43,787 nucleotides of DNA from Bacillota bacterium (lineage in GTDB: Bacteria; Bacillota; Clostridia; Lachnospirales; Lachnospiraceae): positions 1 to 43,787 of the forward strand of contig JAEYPP010000045.1 of NCBI GenBank assembly GCA_023410575.1. The letters are read 5' to 3'. Positions 32,182 through 40,981 of the stretch are shown piece after piece. Position numbers and translations under genes: made by a program. Under the pieces are notes generated by a model. The model was not told the DNA's origin. It worked only from the letters and a program-made list of their open reading frames with translations, and did not search any database. How positions within the stretch are numbered: position 1 is the first letter of the stretch; the number at the start of each line of letters is the position of its first letter.

Positions 32182-33939
32182 ATGACTGAACTCTTAATGA
32201 AAATCGTCAACATTAGCATATCTGCAAGCCTTGTTGTCTTGGTTGTGTTGATTCTCAGACTTGTCTTGAAAAAGGTACCTAAGTGGACCATTGTTTTACT
32301 TTGGGGTATTGTAGCAATTCGGCTATTGTGTCCGTTCTCTATAGAGAGTGCATTGAGCTTGATACCTAGTAATGAGACATTCAATCATAATATATTGATG
32401 GATACTACGCCCATTATTAATAAAGATATATCTGCATTTAACAAACTTGTGAATTCGGTAATTAGTCAGTCACATACACCCTCACCAGCGGTAAGTGTAA
32501 ATACGATGCAGATTTGGATATCGTTGCTTACGGTTATCTGGATTATTGGATTTGTCTCAATCCTTGTGTATACTGCCATTAGTTACTTGCGTCTGCATAA
32601 AAAGGTAAGAACAGCAGTTATACTCCATAACAATATATTTCAAAGTGAAAATGTAAGTTCACCTTTTGTACTTGGAATCATTAAGCCGAAGATATACATA
32701 TCTTATCAGTTGGAAGGACAGAATCTGGAACATGTGATTGCTCATGAACAGGCCCATATTCGTCGTAAGGATCACTGGTGGAAACTTTTTGGTTTTTTGT
32801 TGTTGACCATCCATTGGTTCAACCCGCTGATGTGGTTAGCTTATGGGTTGTTGTGCCGAGATATTGAGTTGGCTTGCGATGAAAAGGTCATTAAGGAACT
32901 AGCCAATGAGCAAAGGGCAGACTACGCTCAATCGCTTCTAGTTTGTAGCGTTAACCGTCGAATGATTGCGGCATGTCCTTTGGCTTTTGGAGAGGTTAGT
33001 GTCAAACAGAGGGTCAAGTCGGTGATGAACTACAAAAAACCTGCCTTCTGGATGATCGTGCTTGCAGGTATTGTTTGTTTGGTTGTGGCAGTCTGCTTCT
33101 TGACGAATCCTTTAGAGCAAACGAAAGAAACTTTATGGCCTACTCTAGAGGATATTCGTAAGGGATATACTGTTAAGCAGGCTACAGACGATGGTTGCGT
33201 GGTAATAGATGGAGATACTTTACTTGCAGGGGAAAGGAATTGGATTGATTTTATCAATGAGACGAGAGAAGGGAATTCAGCTATCGTTCGGATCTATAAA
33301 ACATATAAAGAGCAAGTTGATAACTATTATGTCAAGGAACTTCGTTATGATGGGAAAAAGTTTACATTAAAGTTTTATGATAGAACAGGAGATACACATG
33401 AGGAATTTTTAGATGAAGAAGAATACATGTATCTAGTTAGAAGCCCATATACATCTAATGGTCTTAGTTACGATAACTATCTTCTTGCGAACAGTACAGA
33501 GGTCTCTTATCAGGGTTATTACAATGCTATATTTTCATCAAAATTACGAGCTGAAAATGATATATATAATCACTGCCATAGAATATATAGTAATACATTG
33601 AATAATGATGACTATTTTAATTCTTACTATGGAACAGCCTTTACGGATATCGACAATGATGGAGAAGAAGAAAAATGCTGTCTTGGGATGGGAAAAACTT
33701 CTGGATTGTTTACATTCTCTTTCTCTGTTTACGGTAATGATGGTTTGAAATATCAAAATTTATTTTATTCGGAATTCTATAACTTGAGTTTTAATCGAGC
33801 TGAAGATGGAAAATTACAAGTACAGGGTATAACACAGGGAGAAACGCCTGAAACACATCTGTTTGACATCGCACTTGATGGAGATGACATTAGGCTTTTG
33901 GAAGATGGGAAAATTATTGGTGGATCACAACAGGAATGA
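32182..33939 (+). CDS. BlaR1-like M56 family metalloprotease/sensor
   Basis: 585 aa. About four membrane helices in the first 290 residues with the M56 zinc motif H188-E189-x-x-H192 (VIAHEQAHIRRKDHWW) and third ligand region DIELACDE. Helix at ~290-307, then an extracellular sensor of ~275 aa. That sensor is not a penicillin-binding domain: no SxxK/SxN/KTG pattern is seen; it has beta-rich sequence such as YYVKELRYDGKKFTLKFYD and an FTDIDNDGEEEKC stretch. Likely role: on an envelope signal, cleave the BlaI-type repressor encoded just upstream. GGAGG overlaps the repressor's 3' end. Confidence 0.85.
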   Translation: MTELLMKIVNISISASLVVLVVLILRLVLKKVPKWTIVLLWGIVAIRLLCPFSIESALSLIPSNETFNHNILMDTTPIINKDISAFNKLVNSVISQSHTPSPAVSVNTMQIWISLLTVIWIIGFVSILVYTAISYLRLHKKVRTAVILHNNIFQSENVSSPFVLGIIKPKIYISYQLEGQNLEHVIAHEQAHIRRKDHWWKLFGFLLLTIHWFNPLMWLAYGLLCRDIELACDEKVIKELANEQRADYAQSLLVCSVNRRMIAACPLAFGEVSVKQRVKSVMNYKKPAFWMIVLAGIVCLVVAVCFLTNPLEQTKETLWPTLEDIRKGYTVKQATDDGCVVIDGDTLLAGERNWIDFINETREGNSAIVRIYKTYKEQVDNYYVKELRYDGKKFTLKFYDRTGDTHEEFLDEEEYMYLVRSPYTSNGLSYDNYLLANSTEVSYQGYYNAIFSSKLRAENDIYNHCHRIYSNTLNNDDYFNSYYGTAFTDIDNDGEEEKCCLGMGKTSGLFTFSFSVYGNDGLKYQNLFYSEFYNLSFNRAEDGKLQVQGITQGETPETHLFDIALDGDDIRLLEDGKIIGGSQQE

Positions 33940-34054
33940 GACTAAATTAAATTAACAATAGTATGTATTTGTACATGATAAGTATAATATTCTCCATGTA
34001 AAATTAGCGTAGATATGATAAGATATAATAAATTACGACTTAGGAGTATTTATT

Positions 34055-35218
34055 ATGACATCAATATTAATAGGAATCATTTATTTATCATTTATTAGTT
34101 TGGGGCTGCCGGATACCCTTCTTGGTTCTGCCTGGCCTACGATGCATCAAGAACTTAATGTTGCCAGTTCTTATGCTGGTATTATTACTATGATTGTTGC
34201 TGGCGGTACAATTATATCAAGCTTAATGAGCGATAAACTAATACATAAATTAGGGACTGGTAAGGTGACAGCAATCAGTGTTGCTATGACTGCGTTCGCT
34301 ATCTTTGGATTTTCTATCTCCAATTCGTTCTTGTTGCTTTGTCTCTTTGGTATTCCATATGGTTTAGGCGCAGGTTCTGTCGATGTTGCTCTCAATAATT
34401 ATGTCGCAAATCATTACAAGGCAAAGCATATGAGCTGGCTTCATTGTTTTTGGGGTATTGGAGCGACCGTTGGACCATATATCATGGGGGCTTGTTTAAC
34501 AAGAAATTGGACTTGGAATACTGGTTATCGAATCATATCATTGATTCAAATTGTATTAACCGTTATATTAGTCTTTTCCTTACCACTATGGAAAAGTTCT
34601 AAGAGTGAGTCAAAGACATCGGTAAAAACTTTGAGCTTAAAGCAAATAGTTAAGCTTCCAGGAGCAAAATCAGCACTGATTGGATTTTTTTGTTATTGTG
34701 CGCTAGAATCGACGACTGGTTTATGGGGTGCAAGCTTTATGGTACAACATCGTAATGTTTCAAAAGAACTTGCAGCATCGTTATCAGCTCTTTTTTATCT
34801 TGGAATTACAGTAGGAAGATTTATCAGTGGTTTTATTACAATGAAAATGAGTAGTAAAAATCTTATACGTCTTGGTCAAGGAATGATTATTGTTGGAATC
34901 GTATGCTTGCTTCTTCCTTTACCAAACGTTATTATGTATGCAGGCTTTCTAATGATTGGTTTAGGATGTGCTCCAATTTACCCGAGTCTACTTCATGAGA
35001 CACCAAATCACTTTGGCGCAGAAGTATCACAATCAATTATGGGGGTACAGATGGCATGTGCTTATATTGGTTCCACTTTTATGCCACCATTGTTTGGTAT
35101 AATGATCGAAGCTGTGAATATAAGCTTCTTACCAGTCTATCTATTTATTTTTATAGGAATTATGGTATTTATGATTGAGTATCTTAATAAGAGTCATCGT
35201 AAAAAATCAATAAAATAA
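34055..35218 (+). CDS. Major facilitator superfamily transporter
   Basis: 387 aa with 12 predicted membrane helices. N-terminal half carries the loop 2-3 motif region MSDKLIHKLGTGKVTAIS; GAGSVDVALNNYVANHY and WLHCFWGIGATVGPYIMG are typical of a sugar-porter-like MFS subgroup (FucP/YfkF-like) in Firmicutes. The substrate cannot be fixed. TAGGAG lies ~8 nt before the ATG. It stands alone. Confidence 0.85.
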   Translation: MTSILIGIIYLSFISLGLPDTLLGSAWPTMHQELNVASSYAGIITMIVAGGTIISSLMSDKLIHKLGTGKVTAISVAMTAFAIFGFSISNSFLLLCLFGIPYGLGAGSVDVALNNYVANHYKAKHMSWLHCFWGIGATVGPYIMGACLTRNWTWNTGYRIISLIQIVLTVILVFSLPLWKSSKSESKTSVKTLSLKQIVKLPGAKSALIGFFCYCALESTTGLWGASFMVQHRNVSKELAASLSALFYLGITVGRFISGFITMKMSSKNLIRLGQGMIIVGIVCLLLPLPNVIMYAGFLMIGLGCAPIYPSLLHETPNHFGAEVSQSIMGVQMACAYIGSTFMPPLFGIMIEAVNISFLPVYLFIFIGIMVFMIEYLNKSHRKKSIK

Positions 35219-35325
35219 AACTAACTGCCAAAAGAAACTACAATATATAAAACGACAGTCAAAAGTTTTCGGATTAATATAATATGTCAGACCAAAGTAA
35301 CAACGATATGAAATCTGGCAGATTC

Positions 35326-35363
35326 AAAAAGGGGTGGATATATCCACTCCTTTTTGATATAAT
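35326..35363 (+). terminator. Terminator overlapping a possible promoter
   Basis: AAAAAGGGGTGGA (35326-35338) with TCCACTCCTTTTT (35343-35355), one G-T pair. Directly behind is TGATATAAT (35355-35363), an extended -10 for the radical SAM gene; no good -35. Confidence 0.6.
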
Positions 35364-35397
35364 GTAGGATAGTGACGAAATTTAGAAAGAGGTTAAC

Positions 35398-37254
35398 ATG
35401 AGAAAATTAGCATTATCAGATGAAATACTATTAACAATAGATAAACCTGCCAGATACATCGGAAATGAAGTGAATATGGTAGTAAAAGATATAAATAAAG
35501 TGGATATTCGTTTTTGTATGTGTTTCCCTGATGTTTATGAAGTTGGTATGTCACATCTTGGAATTCAGATATTATATGATATGTTCAATCAGAGAGAGGA
35601 TACGTATTGTGAGCGTGTGTATTCTCCGTGGATGGACCTAGATGCAATCATGCGTGAAAAAAACATTCCGTTGTTTGCATTAGAATCTCAAGATCCAATC
35701 AAAGAATTTGATTTTTTAGGTATTACACTTCAATATGAGATGTGTTATACAAACATCCTACAAGTACTAGATTTGTCAGGTATTCCAATTTATGCAAAAG
35801 ATCGAGATGAAAATGATCCTATCGTAATCGGTGGTGGCCCTTGTAGCTATAACCCAGAGCCAATTGCAGAATTTTTTGACTGTTTTTATATTGGAGAAGG
35901 TGAAACAGTTTATGATCAAGTGCTTGATGCTTATAAAGCAAATAAAGCAGCTGGTGGTACGAGAAGAGATTATTTAGAAAAAATAGCTGAGATTGAAGGA
36001 ATCTATGTACCAGCATTTTATGATGTTATGTATAAAGAAGATGGAACAATTAAATCGATGGTTCCAAACAATTCTCATGCAAGTGCAAAAGTAAAAAAAC
36101 AGATGGTGAAGGATGTTAGCAATACTTATTATCCAAGAAAACCATTAGTACCATATATCAAAGCAATTCAAGACCGCGTTGTACTTGAGATTCAACGTGG
36201 ATGTATTCGTGGATGTCGTTTCTGTCAGGCTGGTATGCTTTACCGTCCAACGAGACAGCGTGATTTAGACTTCTTAAAAGAGTTAGCTACTGAGATGATT
36301 CGTTCCACAGGACATGAAGAAATCTCATTAAGTTCGTTAAGTTCTAGCGATTATGACCGTTTACAGGAATTAGTTTACTTCTTAATTGATGAGTTTAAGA
36401 CAAATGGAGTAAATATCTCCCTACCAAGTTTACGTATTGATGCATTTGCTCTTGATGTTATGAGTAAAGTCCAAGACATTAAGAAATCTAGTTTGACCTT
36501 TGCTCCAGAAGCAGGTTCTCAGCGTCTTCGTGATGTAATCAACAAAGGATTAACCGAAGAGGTAATCTTAAAAGGAGCAATGGATGCATTTGAATCAGGC
36601 TGGAATAAAGTTAAGCTTTACTTTATGTTAGGTCTTCCAACGGAAAACGAACAAGACATCGAAGGAATCGCTACTTTATCGAATGAAATTGCGAAGGAAT
36701 ATTATACAATTCCAAAAGATAAGCGTAATGGTAAATGTCAGATTACTGCAAGTACTTCCTTCTTTGTTCCAAAGCCATTTACTCCATTCCAGTGGGCTCG
36801 TATGGTAACGAGTGAAGAGTTTAGAGAAAAACAGCGTTTCTTAAATGGTAAGATGAAAGAACAGTTGAATTATAAGAGCATTCGTTATAATTGGCATGAT
36901 GCAGATACCACTATTTTAGAAGGTATTTTTGCAAGAGGTGATCGTAAATTATCAAAATCTATCTATGATGCATATAAAAAGGGTTGCGTTTATGATGCTT
37001 GGTCCGAATACTTTAAGAATGATATATGGTTACAGGTATTTGAAGAAAATGGGGTAGATATCTCATTCTACACAAGTAGAGAACGTAGTGAAGACGAAAT
37101 CTTCCCTTGGGATTTCATCGATATCGGTGTGACAAAGAATTTCTTACTCAGAGAGTATAAGAAAGCGAAGGATGAAAAAGAAACAATAAACTGTAAACAG
37201 GGATGTTCTGGCTGCGGTGCTGCAACCTTTCAAACAGGAGTTTGTATTCGATAA
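35398..37254 (+). CDS. TIGR03960 family radical SAM protein with B12-binding-like N-terminus
   Basis: 618 aa. N-terminal ~230 residues resemble a cobalamin-binding-type region (FPDVYEVGMSHLGIQILYDM...IVIGGGPCSYNPEPIAEFFD). The radical SAM cluster is C269/C273/C276 (RGCIRGCRFCQ, CX3CX2C), followed by LSSLSSSDY and LTFAPEAGSQRLRDVINKG. The C-terminus has a CKQGCSGCG cysteine group near residue 602. This family is conserved beside TIGR03936 proteins, RNase G, L21 and L27 in Clostridia; its reaction is not established. GAAAGAGG precedes the ATG. Its TIGR03936 partner follows, but only after a 423-bp gap filled by repeats. Confidence 0.92.
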   Translation: MRKLALSDEILLTIDKPARYIGNEVNMVVKDINKVDIRFCMCFPDVYEVGMSHLGIQILYDMFNQREDTYCERVYSPWMDLDAIMREKNIPLFALESQDPIKEFDFLGITLQYEMCYTNILQVLDLSGIPIYAKDRDENDPIVIGGGPCSYNPEPIAEFFDCFYIGEGETVYDQVLDAYKANKAAGGTRRDYLEKIAEIEGIYVPAFYDVMYKEDGTIKSMVPNNSHASAKVKKQMVKDVSNTYYPRKPLVPYIKAIQDRVVLEIQRGCIRGCRFCQAGMLYRPTRQRDLDFLKELATEMIRSTGHEEISLSSLSSSDYDRLQELVYFLIDEFKTNGVNISLPSLRIDAFALDVMSKVQDIKKSSLTFAPEAGSQRLRDVINKGLTEEVILKGAMDAFESGWNKVKLYFMLGLPTENEQDIEGIATLSNEIAKEYYTIPKDKRNGKCQITASTSFFVPKPFTPFQWARMVTSEEFREKQRFLNGKMKEQLNYKSIRYNWHDADTTILEGIFARGDRKLSKSIYDAYKKGCVYDAWSEYFKNDIWLQVFEENGVDISFYTSRERSEDEIFPWDFIDIGVTKNFLLREYKKAKDEKETINCKQGCSGCGAATFQTGVCIR

Positions 37255-37265
37255 GAGGGGGCAAG

Positions 37266-37659
37266 ATCATTTTGCACATGAAATGTTTTGAGTATGGGAT
37301 GAGAAACATAATTCATCCGCAACACGCTCTCGCTTGGATGAAGTCGTAACGGTACGTAAGAGTCTAAAATACAGACTCTAAGTACCGACGACTTCATAAC
37401 AGTATGCTCATGAATTATGTTTGTCATCCCATTATCAGCATATTGATGCATGTGCAAAATGATGAGAATATAATTCATCCGTAACACGTTCTCGCGCAAA
37501 TGAAGTCGTAATGGCACATAAGAGTCTAAAATACAGACTCTAAGTACCGACGACTTCATAACAGTATGCTCATGAATTATGTTTGTCATCCCATTATCAG
37601 CATATTGATGCATGTGCAAAATGATGAGAATGTAATTCATCCGTAATATAACAGTATGC
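37266..37659. repeat. Tandem 162-bp hairpin-forming repeat between two operon genes
   Basis: Units begin at 37311, 37473 and 37635 (ATTCATCCG at each), giving two full units and a partial third ending in ATAACAGTATGCT. Within unit 1, nested complementary arms build one long hairpin: 37266-37280 with 37449-37463 (15 bp perfect), ~37297-37317 with 37410-37430 (21 bp, one mismatch), and ATGAAGTCGT/ACGACTTCAT, GGTAC/GTACC, AGAGTCT/AGACTCT inside. Unit 2 keeps the right-hand arms but its left arms carry changes. The period is a multiple of three, which leaves a repetitive open frame on the minus strand, not judged coding. It fills the whole 37255-37677 gap. Confidence 0.85.
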
Positions 37660-37677
37660 TATAAGGAAGGAAAATAG

Positions 37678-38490
37678 ATGAAAGTTAGAATTAAGTTTGC
37701 AAAATATAGTGTAGTTAAATTTATTGGTCACTTAGATGTGATGAGATATTTCCAGAAAGCGATTCGCCGTGCTCAGATTGATGTTGCTTATAGCACTGGA
37801 TTTAACCCACATCAGATTATGTCCTTTGCTGCTCCTTTAGGAGTTGGTTTGACAAGTGATGCAGAATATGTTGATATCGAACTCAATTCGATGACATCAA
37901 AAGAAGAGACAATGGCCTCGTTGAATGCTCAGATGAATGAAGGTTTTTATGTTAGCGGACTAGAAATCTTAAAAGAGCGTGAAGCGAATGTGAAGAAGGA
38001 AACTGCAATGTCTCAGATGGCTGCAGCAGATTATCTTGTTTCTTTAAAAGATGGATATGAACTTACCGATTGTGAGACATTTAAAAAGAAGTTCATCGAA
38101 TTTTATGAGCAAGAAAAAATTGTTGTACTAAAGAAAACGAAAAAGAGTGAGCGAGAAATCGATATTAAGAAATTCATCTATGATGTTTGGTTTGAGGACC
38201 GTGGATATGGGATTGAACATGCAGACACCTATGAAAATGGGGTTAGAATTTTTATGCAATTAGCAACAGGCTCTGTGATTAATATCAAACCTGAATTGGT
38301 AATGGAAGCTTTTTGTCAGTTTATTGGAAAAGAATATGAGGAATTTGCATTCCAGTATCACCGTATGGAGTGTTACGGTAATATTGCTGATAACAAGATG
38401 TCTCAAGAAGAGATGATTGCAGCTGTGGAGCGTGGAGAAGAGATTAAGAGAGAATTAGTTCCTTTGATTTTGATGGGGATTGCAGAATAG
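37678..38490 (+). CDS. TIGR03936 family radical SAM-associated protein (DUF2344)
   Basis: 270 aa, soluble. Starts KVRIKFAKYSVVKFIGHLDVMRYFQKAIRR and continues with STGFNPHQIMSFAAPLGVG, the strongly conserved start of the family, which in some species is fused to the C-terminus of TIGR03960 proteins. Function not established; the fusion suggests it acts with the radical SAM enzyme upstream. AAGGAAGG directly behind the repeat region is its ribosome binding site. Its end is 10 bp before the RNase G-type gene. Confidence 0.9.
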   Translation: MKVRIKFAKYSVVKFIGHLDVMRYFQKAIRRAQIDVAYSTGFNPHQIMSFAAPLGVGLTSDAEYVDIELNSMTSKEETMASLNAQMNEGFYVSGLEILKEREANVKKETAMSQMAAADYLVSLKDGYELTDCETFKKKFIEFYEQEKIVVLKKTKKSEREIDIKKFIYDVWFEDRGYGIEHADTYENGVRIFMQLATGSVINIKPELVMEAFCQFIGKEYEEFAFQYHRMECYGNIADNKMSQEEMIAAVERGEEIKRELVPLILMGIAE

Positions 38491-38500
38491 GAGAAAATTT

Positions 38501-39706
38501 GTGAGTAAAAAGTTGATTATCACAAAATTGAATCACAATATTGTATCTGCTCTTTATGAGGAAGGTCAGATGATCCAAGTAAATGTAGATCCAATCGAGG
38601 AAGTATCACTCTTAGGCAATATTTATGTCGGCAAAGTAAAAAACATCGTAAAAAACATCAATGCTGCTTTTGTAGAAATTGCAGATAAAAAAATGTGTTA
38701 TCTTTCGCTTGATGAAGTATTAGAACCGATTTATATTACGACACCGAATAAAACGGTTTGTGTTGGAGATGAGTTTTTAGTTCAAATTTCCAAAGAGGAT
38801 GTCAAAACAAAGAATCCAGTTTGTACGACCAATCTATCATTTACGGGGAAATATGCTGTTTTAGTTCATAAAAAAGGAAAGCTTGGCATCTCAACTAAGA
38901 TTGAATCGGAAGAAGAACGGAAACGATTACGACGAATTGTCTCTCCTTATCTTGGAGATGATTATGGTATCGTTATTCGTACGAATGCTGTTGGTGCAGA
39001 TGAATCGTTGATTGTGCAGGAATTAAAGGGGTTGATGCAAGAATATGAACGCGTTCTATCCCAAGGCATCTATCGCAATCGTTTTTCTCTTGTTTACCGT
39101 ACTCCTCGCGCTTATTTGTGTGCAATGAGAGATAACTTCTCAAAAGATATTCAAGCAATTATTACCGATGATGTTGAATTGTATGGACAGATGAAGGAAT
39201 ATCTTGAGCTCAATCAGAAAGAAGATTTAGAGAAACTTTCGTTATATGAGGACAAGATGTTACCGTTAGATAAGTTATATAGTATTGAGAGTAAATTGTC
39301 AGGAGCATTACGAGAAAAGGTTTGGCTTGATTGTGGTGGTACGCTAATTATTCAGCCTACCGAAGCTCTGACCGTCATTGATGTTAATACTGGAAAAGCA
39401 GTCAGTAAGAAAAAGAAAGTACAGGAGACGTTCTTAAAGGTAAATCTTGAGGCAGCGAAAGAAATTGCGAAACAGATACGTTTACGTAATCTTAGTGGAA
39501 TTATTATTGTTGACTTTATTGATATGGTGTCGGAAGAAGCAAAGAAGGAATTATGGACGACTTTAGAGAGTTATTTAAAGAAAGATCCAATTAAGACAAC
39601 TCTTGTCGATATGACAGCTTTAAATCTTGTAGAAATTACACGCAAAAAGGTACGAAAGCCTTTATTAGAACAGATGAAAAAACAAGAAGGTGACTCAAAT
39701 GATTAA
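38501..39706 (+). CDS. rng: Ribonuclease E/G family protein, no zinc-link
   Basis: Endoribonuclease for rRNA/mRNA processing. 401 aa from GTG 38501 (AGGAG 7-8 nt upstream); the frame reaches back to 38480, inside the previous gene. S1 RNA-binding domain at ~30-110 (GNIYVGKVKNIVKNINAAFVE), 5'-sensor/RNase H region, and DNase I-like catalytic domain with the Mg-binding pair D294 (VIDVNTGKA) and D338 (IVDFIDM), spaced as in E. coli RNase E D303/D346. The chain stops at TRKKVRKPLLEQ, exactly where E. coli enzymes have the CPxC zinc-link that joins protomers. Overlaps ybaK by 8 nt. Confidence 0.9.
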   Translation: MSKKLIITKLNHNIVSALYEEGQMIQVNVDPIEEVSLLGNIYVGKVKNIVKNINAAFVEIADKKMCYLSLDEVLEPIYITTPNKTVCVGDEFLVQISKEDVKTKNPVCTTNLSFTGKYAVLVHKKGKLGISTKIESEEERKRLRRIVSPYLGDDYGIVIRTNAVGADESLIVQELKGLMQEYERVLSQGIYRNRFSLVYRTPRAYLCAMRDNFSKDIQAIITDDVELYGQMKEYLELNQKEDLEKLSLYEDKMLPLDKLYSIESKLSGALREKVWLDCGGTLIIQPTEALTVIDVNTGKAVSKKKKVQETFLKVNLEAAKEIAKQIRLRNLSGIIIVDFIDMVSEEAKKELWTTLESYLKKDPIKTTLVDMTALNLVEITRKKVRKPLLEQMKKQEGDSND

Positions 39707-40169
39707 AACAAATGCGATGCGTCTGTTAGACCAAGCGGGGATTTCCTATAAAGCAATGGAATATGAAGTGGATGAGAACAATCTTGCCGGCGTTCATGTG
39801 GCAGAGCAGATTGGATTACCAGTTGAGCAAGTGTTTAAAACTTTAGTTGCAAAGGGAGAGAAGAAAGGCCTTATGGTCTTTTGCGTCCCAGTAGCAGAAG
39901 AATTAAATCTAAAAAAGGTAGCCTCGATTGTCGGTGATAAGAAGATTGAGATGGTTCCTGTCAAAGATCTCCTTGGACTAACAGGTTACATCCGTGGAGG
40001 CTGCTCTCCGATTGGCATGAAAAAGAAGTTCCCAACGTATGTCGATGAGACTGCAATCTTATTTGATGAGATTACCATAAGTGCAGGGGTTAGAGGGTGT
40101 CAGCTGTTGGTGGAACGTGAAAAGTTAATGGAGTTTTTGGAGGCTACCTTGTGTGATTTAGTGGTATAG
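39699..40169 (+). CDS. ybaK: Cys-tRNA(Pro)/aminoacyl-tRNA deacylase YbaK
   Basis: Removes cysteine mischarged on tRNA-Pro. 156 aa from ATG 39699, overlapping the RNase gene by 8 nt; AGAAGGTGA lies upstream, and the longer frame from a GTG at 39690 is less likely. Family features: HVAEQIGLPVEQVFKTLV near 30-48 with the catalytic lysine region, GYIRGGCSPIGMKKKFPTY near 98-116, and SAGVRGCQLLV near the end. Confidence 0.9.
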   Translation: MIKTNAMRLLDQAGISYKAMEYEVDENNLAGVHVAEQIGLPVEQVFKTLVAKGEKKGLMVFCVPVAEELNLKKVASIVGDKKIEMVPVKDLLGLTGYIRGGCSPIGMKKKFPTYVDETAILFDEITISAGVRGCQLLVEREKLMEFLEATLCDLVV

Positions 40170-40220
40170 GCCTTAACAACTTAGGAGCATTAAGAATCTT
40201 GATTTATGTGTTTAACAATA

Positions 40221-40265
40221 AAGTGTTTGCTAAAGAATCAATCTTTGGTAGGCACTTCTTTTTGT
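40221..40265 (+). terminator. Terminator after ybaK
   Basis: 15-bp stem with several G-T pairs (40221-40235 with 40243-40257; AAGTG/CACTT at the base) and a CTTCTTTTTG tail. Confidence 0.6.
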
Positions 40266-40360
40266 TAAATAGATGACTTTTAGAATCCACAACATAGAGA
40301 GCTTGTTCTTTTGAATAAGACAACGACAATACTCGCCCTTTAAGTAATTTGAATTCTACA

Positions 40361-40418
40361 ATAAAACTGGCATGGATAAAATATTATAAACTGGACATTT
40401 TCACAAAACCAGTTTTAT
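40361..40418. promoter_or_regulatory. Inverted repeat upstream of vitamin-B6 uptake genes
   Basis: ATAAAACTGG (40361-40370) with CCAGTTTTAT (40409-40418), perfect 10 bp; a third half-site ATAAACTGG lies between (40386-40394). This could be an operator or a leader hairpin; no known riboswitch was recognised. Confidence 0.4.
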
Positions 40419-40459
40419 CATATGATAGTAAAAATTAATAAAGGGAGGATAATTTTGGT

Positions 40460-40978
40460 ATGAAACAAGAAGGGAAAAATAAGACATTAAAGCTTTGTAT
40501 CACAGCATTATTTATTGCATTAACCTGTATATTTACAATGGTAATACAGATTCCAATACCTCTAGGATATGCTCATCTTGGTAATAGTGTTATTTTATTT
40601 GCAGTATTCTATTTTGATGTAAAAGGTGGTATTTTAGCAGGAAGTGTCGGATCTGCGCTTGCTGATATGTTGACAGGATTTAATCAATGGATCATTCCGA
40701 CGCTCATAATTAAGGCAGCCTTAGCTTTGACTGCTGCCTTAATTGGAAAGAAAAAAGAAAAGTGGAAATTATATTCCGTTCGTACTATAATTGCATTAAT
40801 ATTGAGTATGACCGTAATGGTCATTGGATATACCGTAAGTGGAGCCATCTTGGAAGGAGGCATTGCAGCAGGACTTGCATCTGCTCCAGGTTTGATGGCA
40901 GAAGGCGCAGTTAATATCTTCGCTTTTTATCTGCTTGCAACCGCCTTTTCTAAGGTGAAGTGGAAGGGAGATTTTTAG
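40460..40978 (+). CDS. ECF transporter S component, probably for vitamin B6
   Basis: 172 aa with about five to six membrane helices: KLCITALFIALTCIFTMVIQIPIP at the start, GYAHLGNSVILFAVFYFDVKGGILAGSVGSALADML typical of the HmpT/PdxU S-component group, and a C-terminal helix. S components bind the vitamin and share an energising module encoded elsewhere. The pyridoxal kinase gene 3 bp downstream points to pyridoxine-type substrates (inference). GGGAGG is ~11 nt before the ATG. Confidence 0.85.
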   Translation: MKQEGKNKTLKLCITALFIALTCIFTMVIQIPIPLGYAHLGNSVILFAVFYFDVKGGILAGSVGSALADMLTGFNQWIIPTLIIKAALALTAALIGKKKEKWKLYSVRTIIALILSMTVMVIGYTVSGAILEGGIAAGLASAPGLMAEGAVNIFAFYLLATAFSKVKWKGDF

Positions 40979-40981
40979 TTT

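Noticed and set aside
31808..33939. Beta-lactam resistance locus
   Set aside because: The regulators are of the BlaI/BlaR1 type, but the sensor lacks penicillin-binding motifs and there is no beta-lactamase or PBP2a gene in the window.
37230..37640. 136-codon open frame on the minus strand across the 162-bp repeats
   Set aside because: It is open only because the repeat length is a multiple of three and the hairpin arms contain no stop in that frame; it has no ribosome binding site and runs into the radical SAM gene end.
37255..37677. CRISPR array
   Set aside because: Units are 162 bp with no unique spacers and strong internal palindromes, unlike a CRISPR repeat-spacer pattern.
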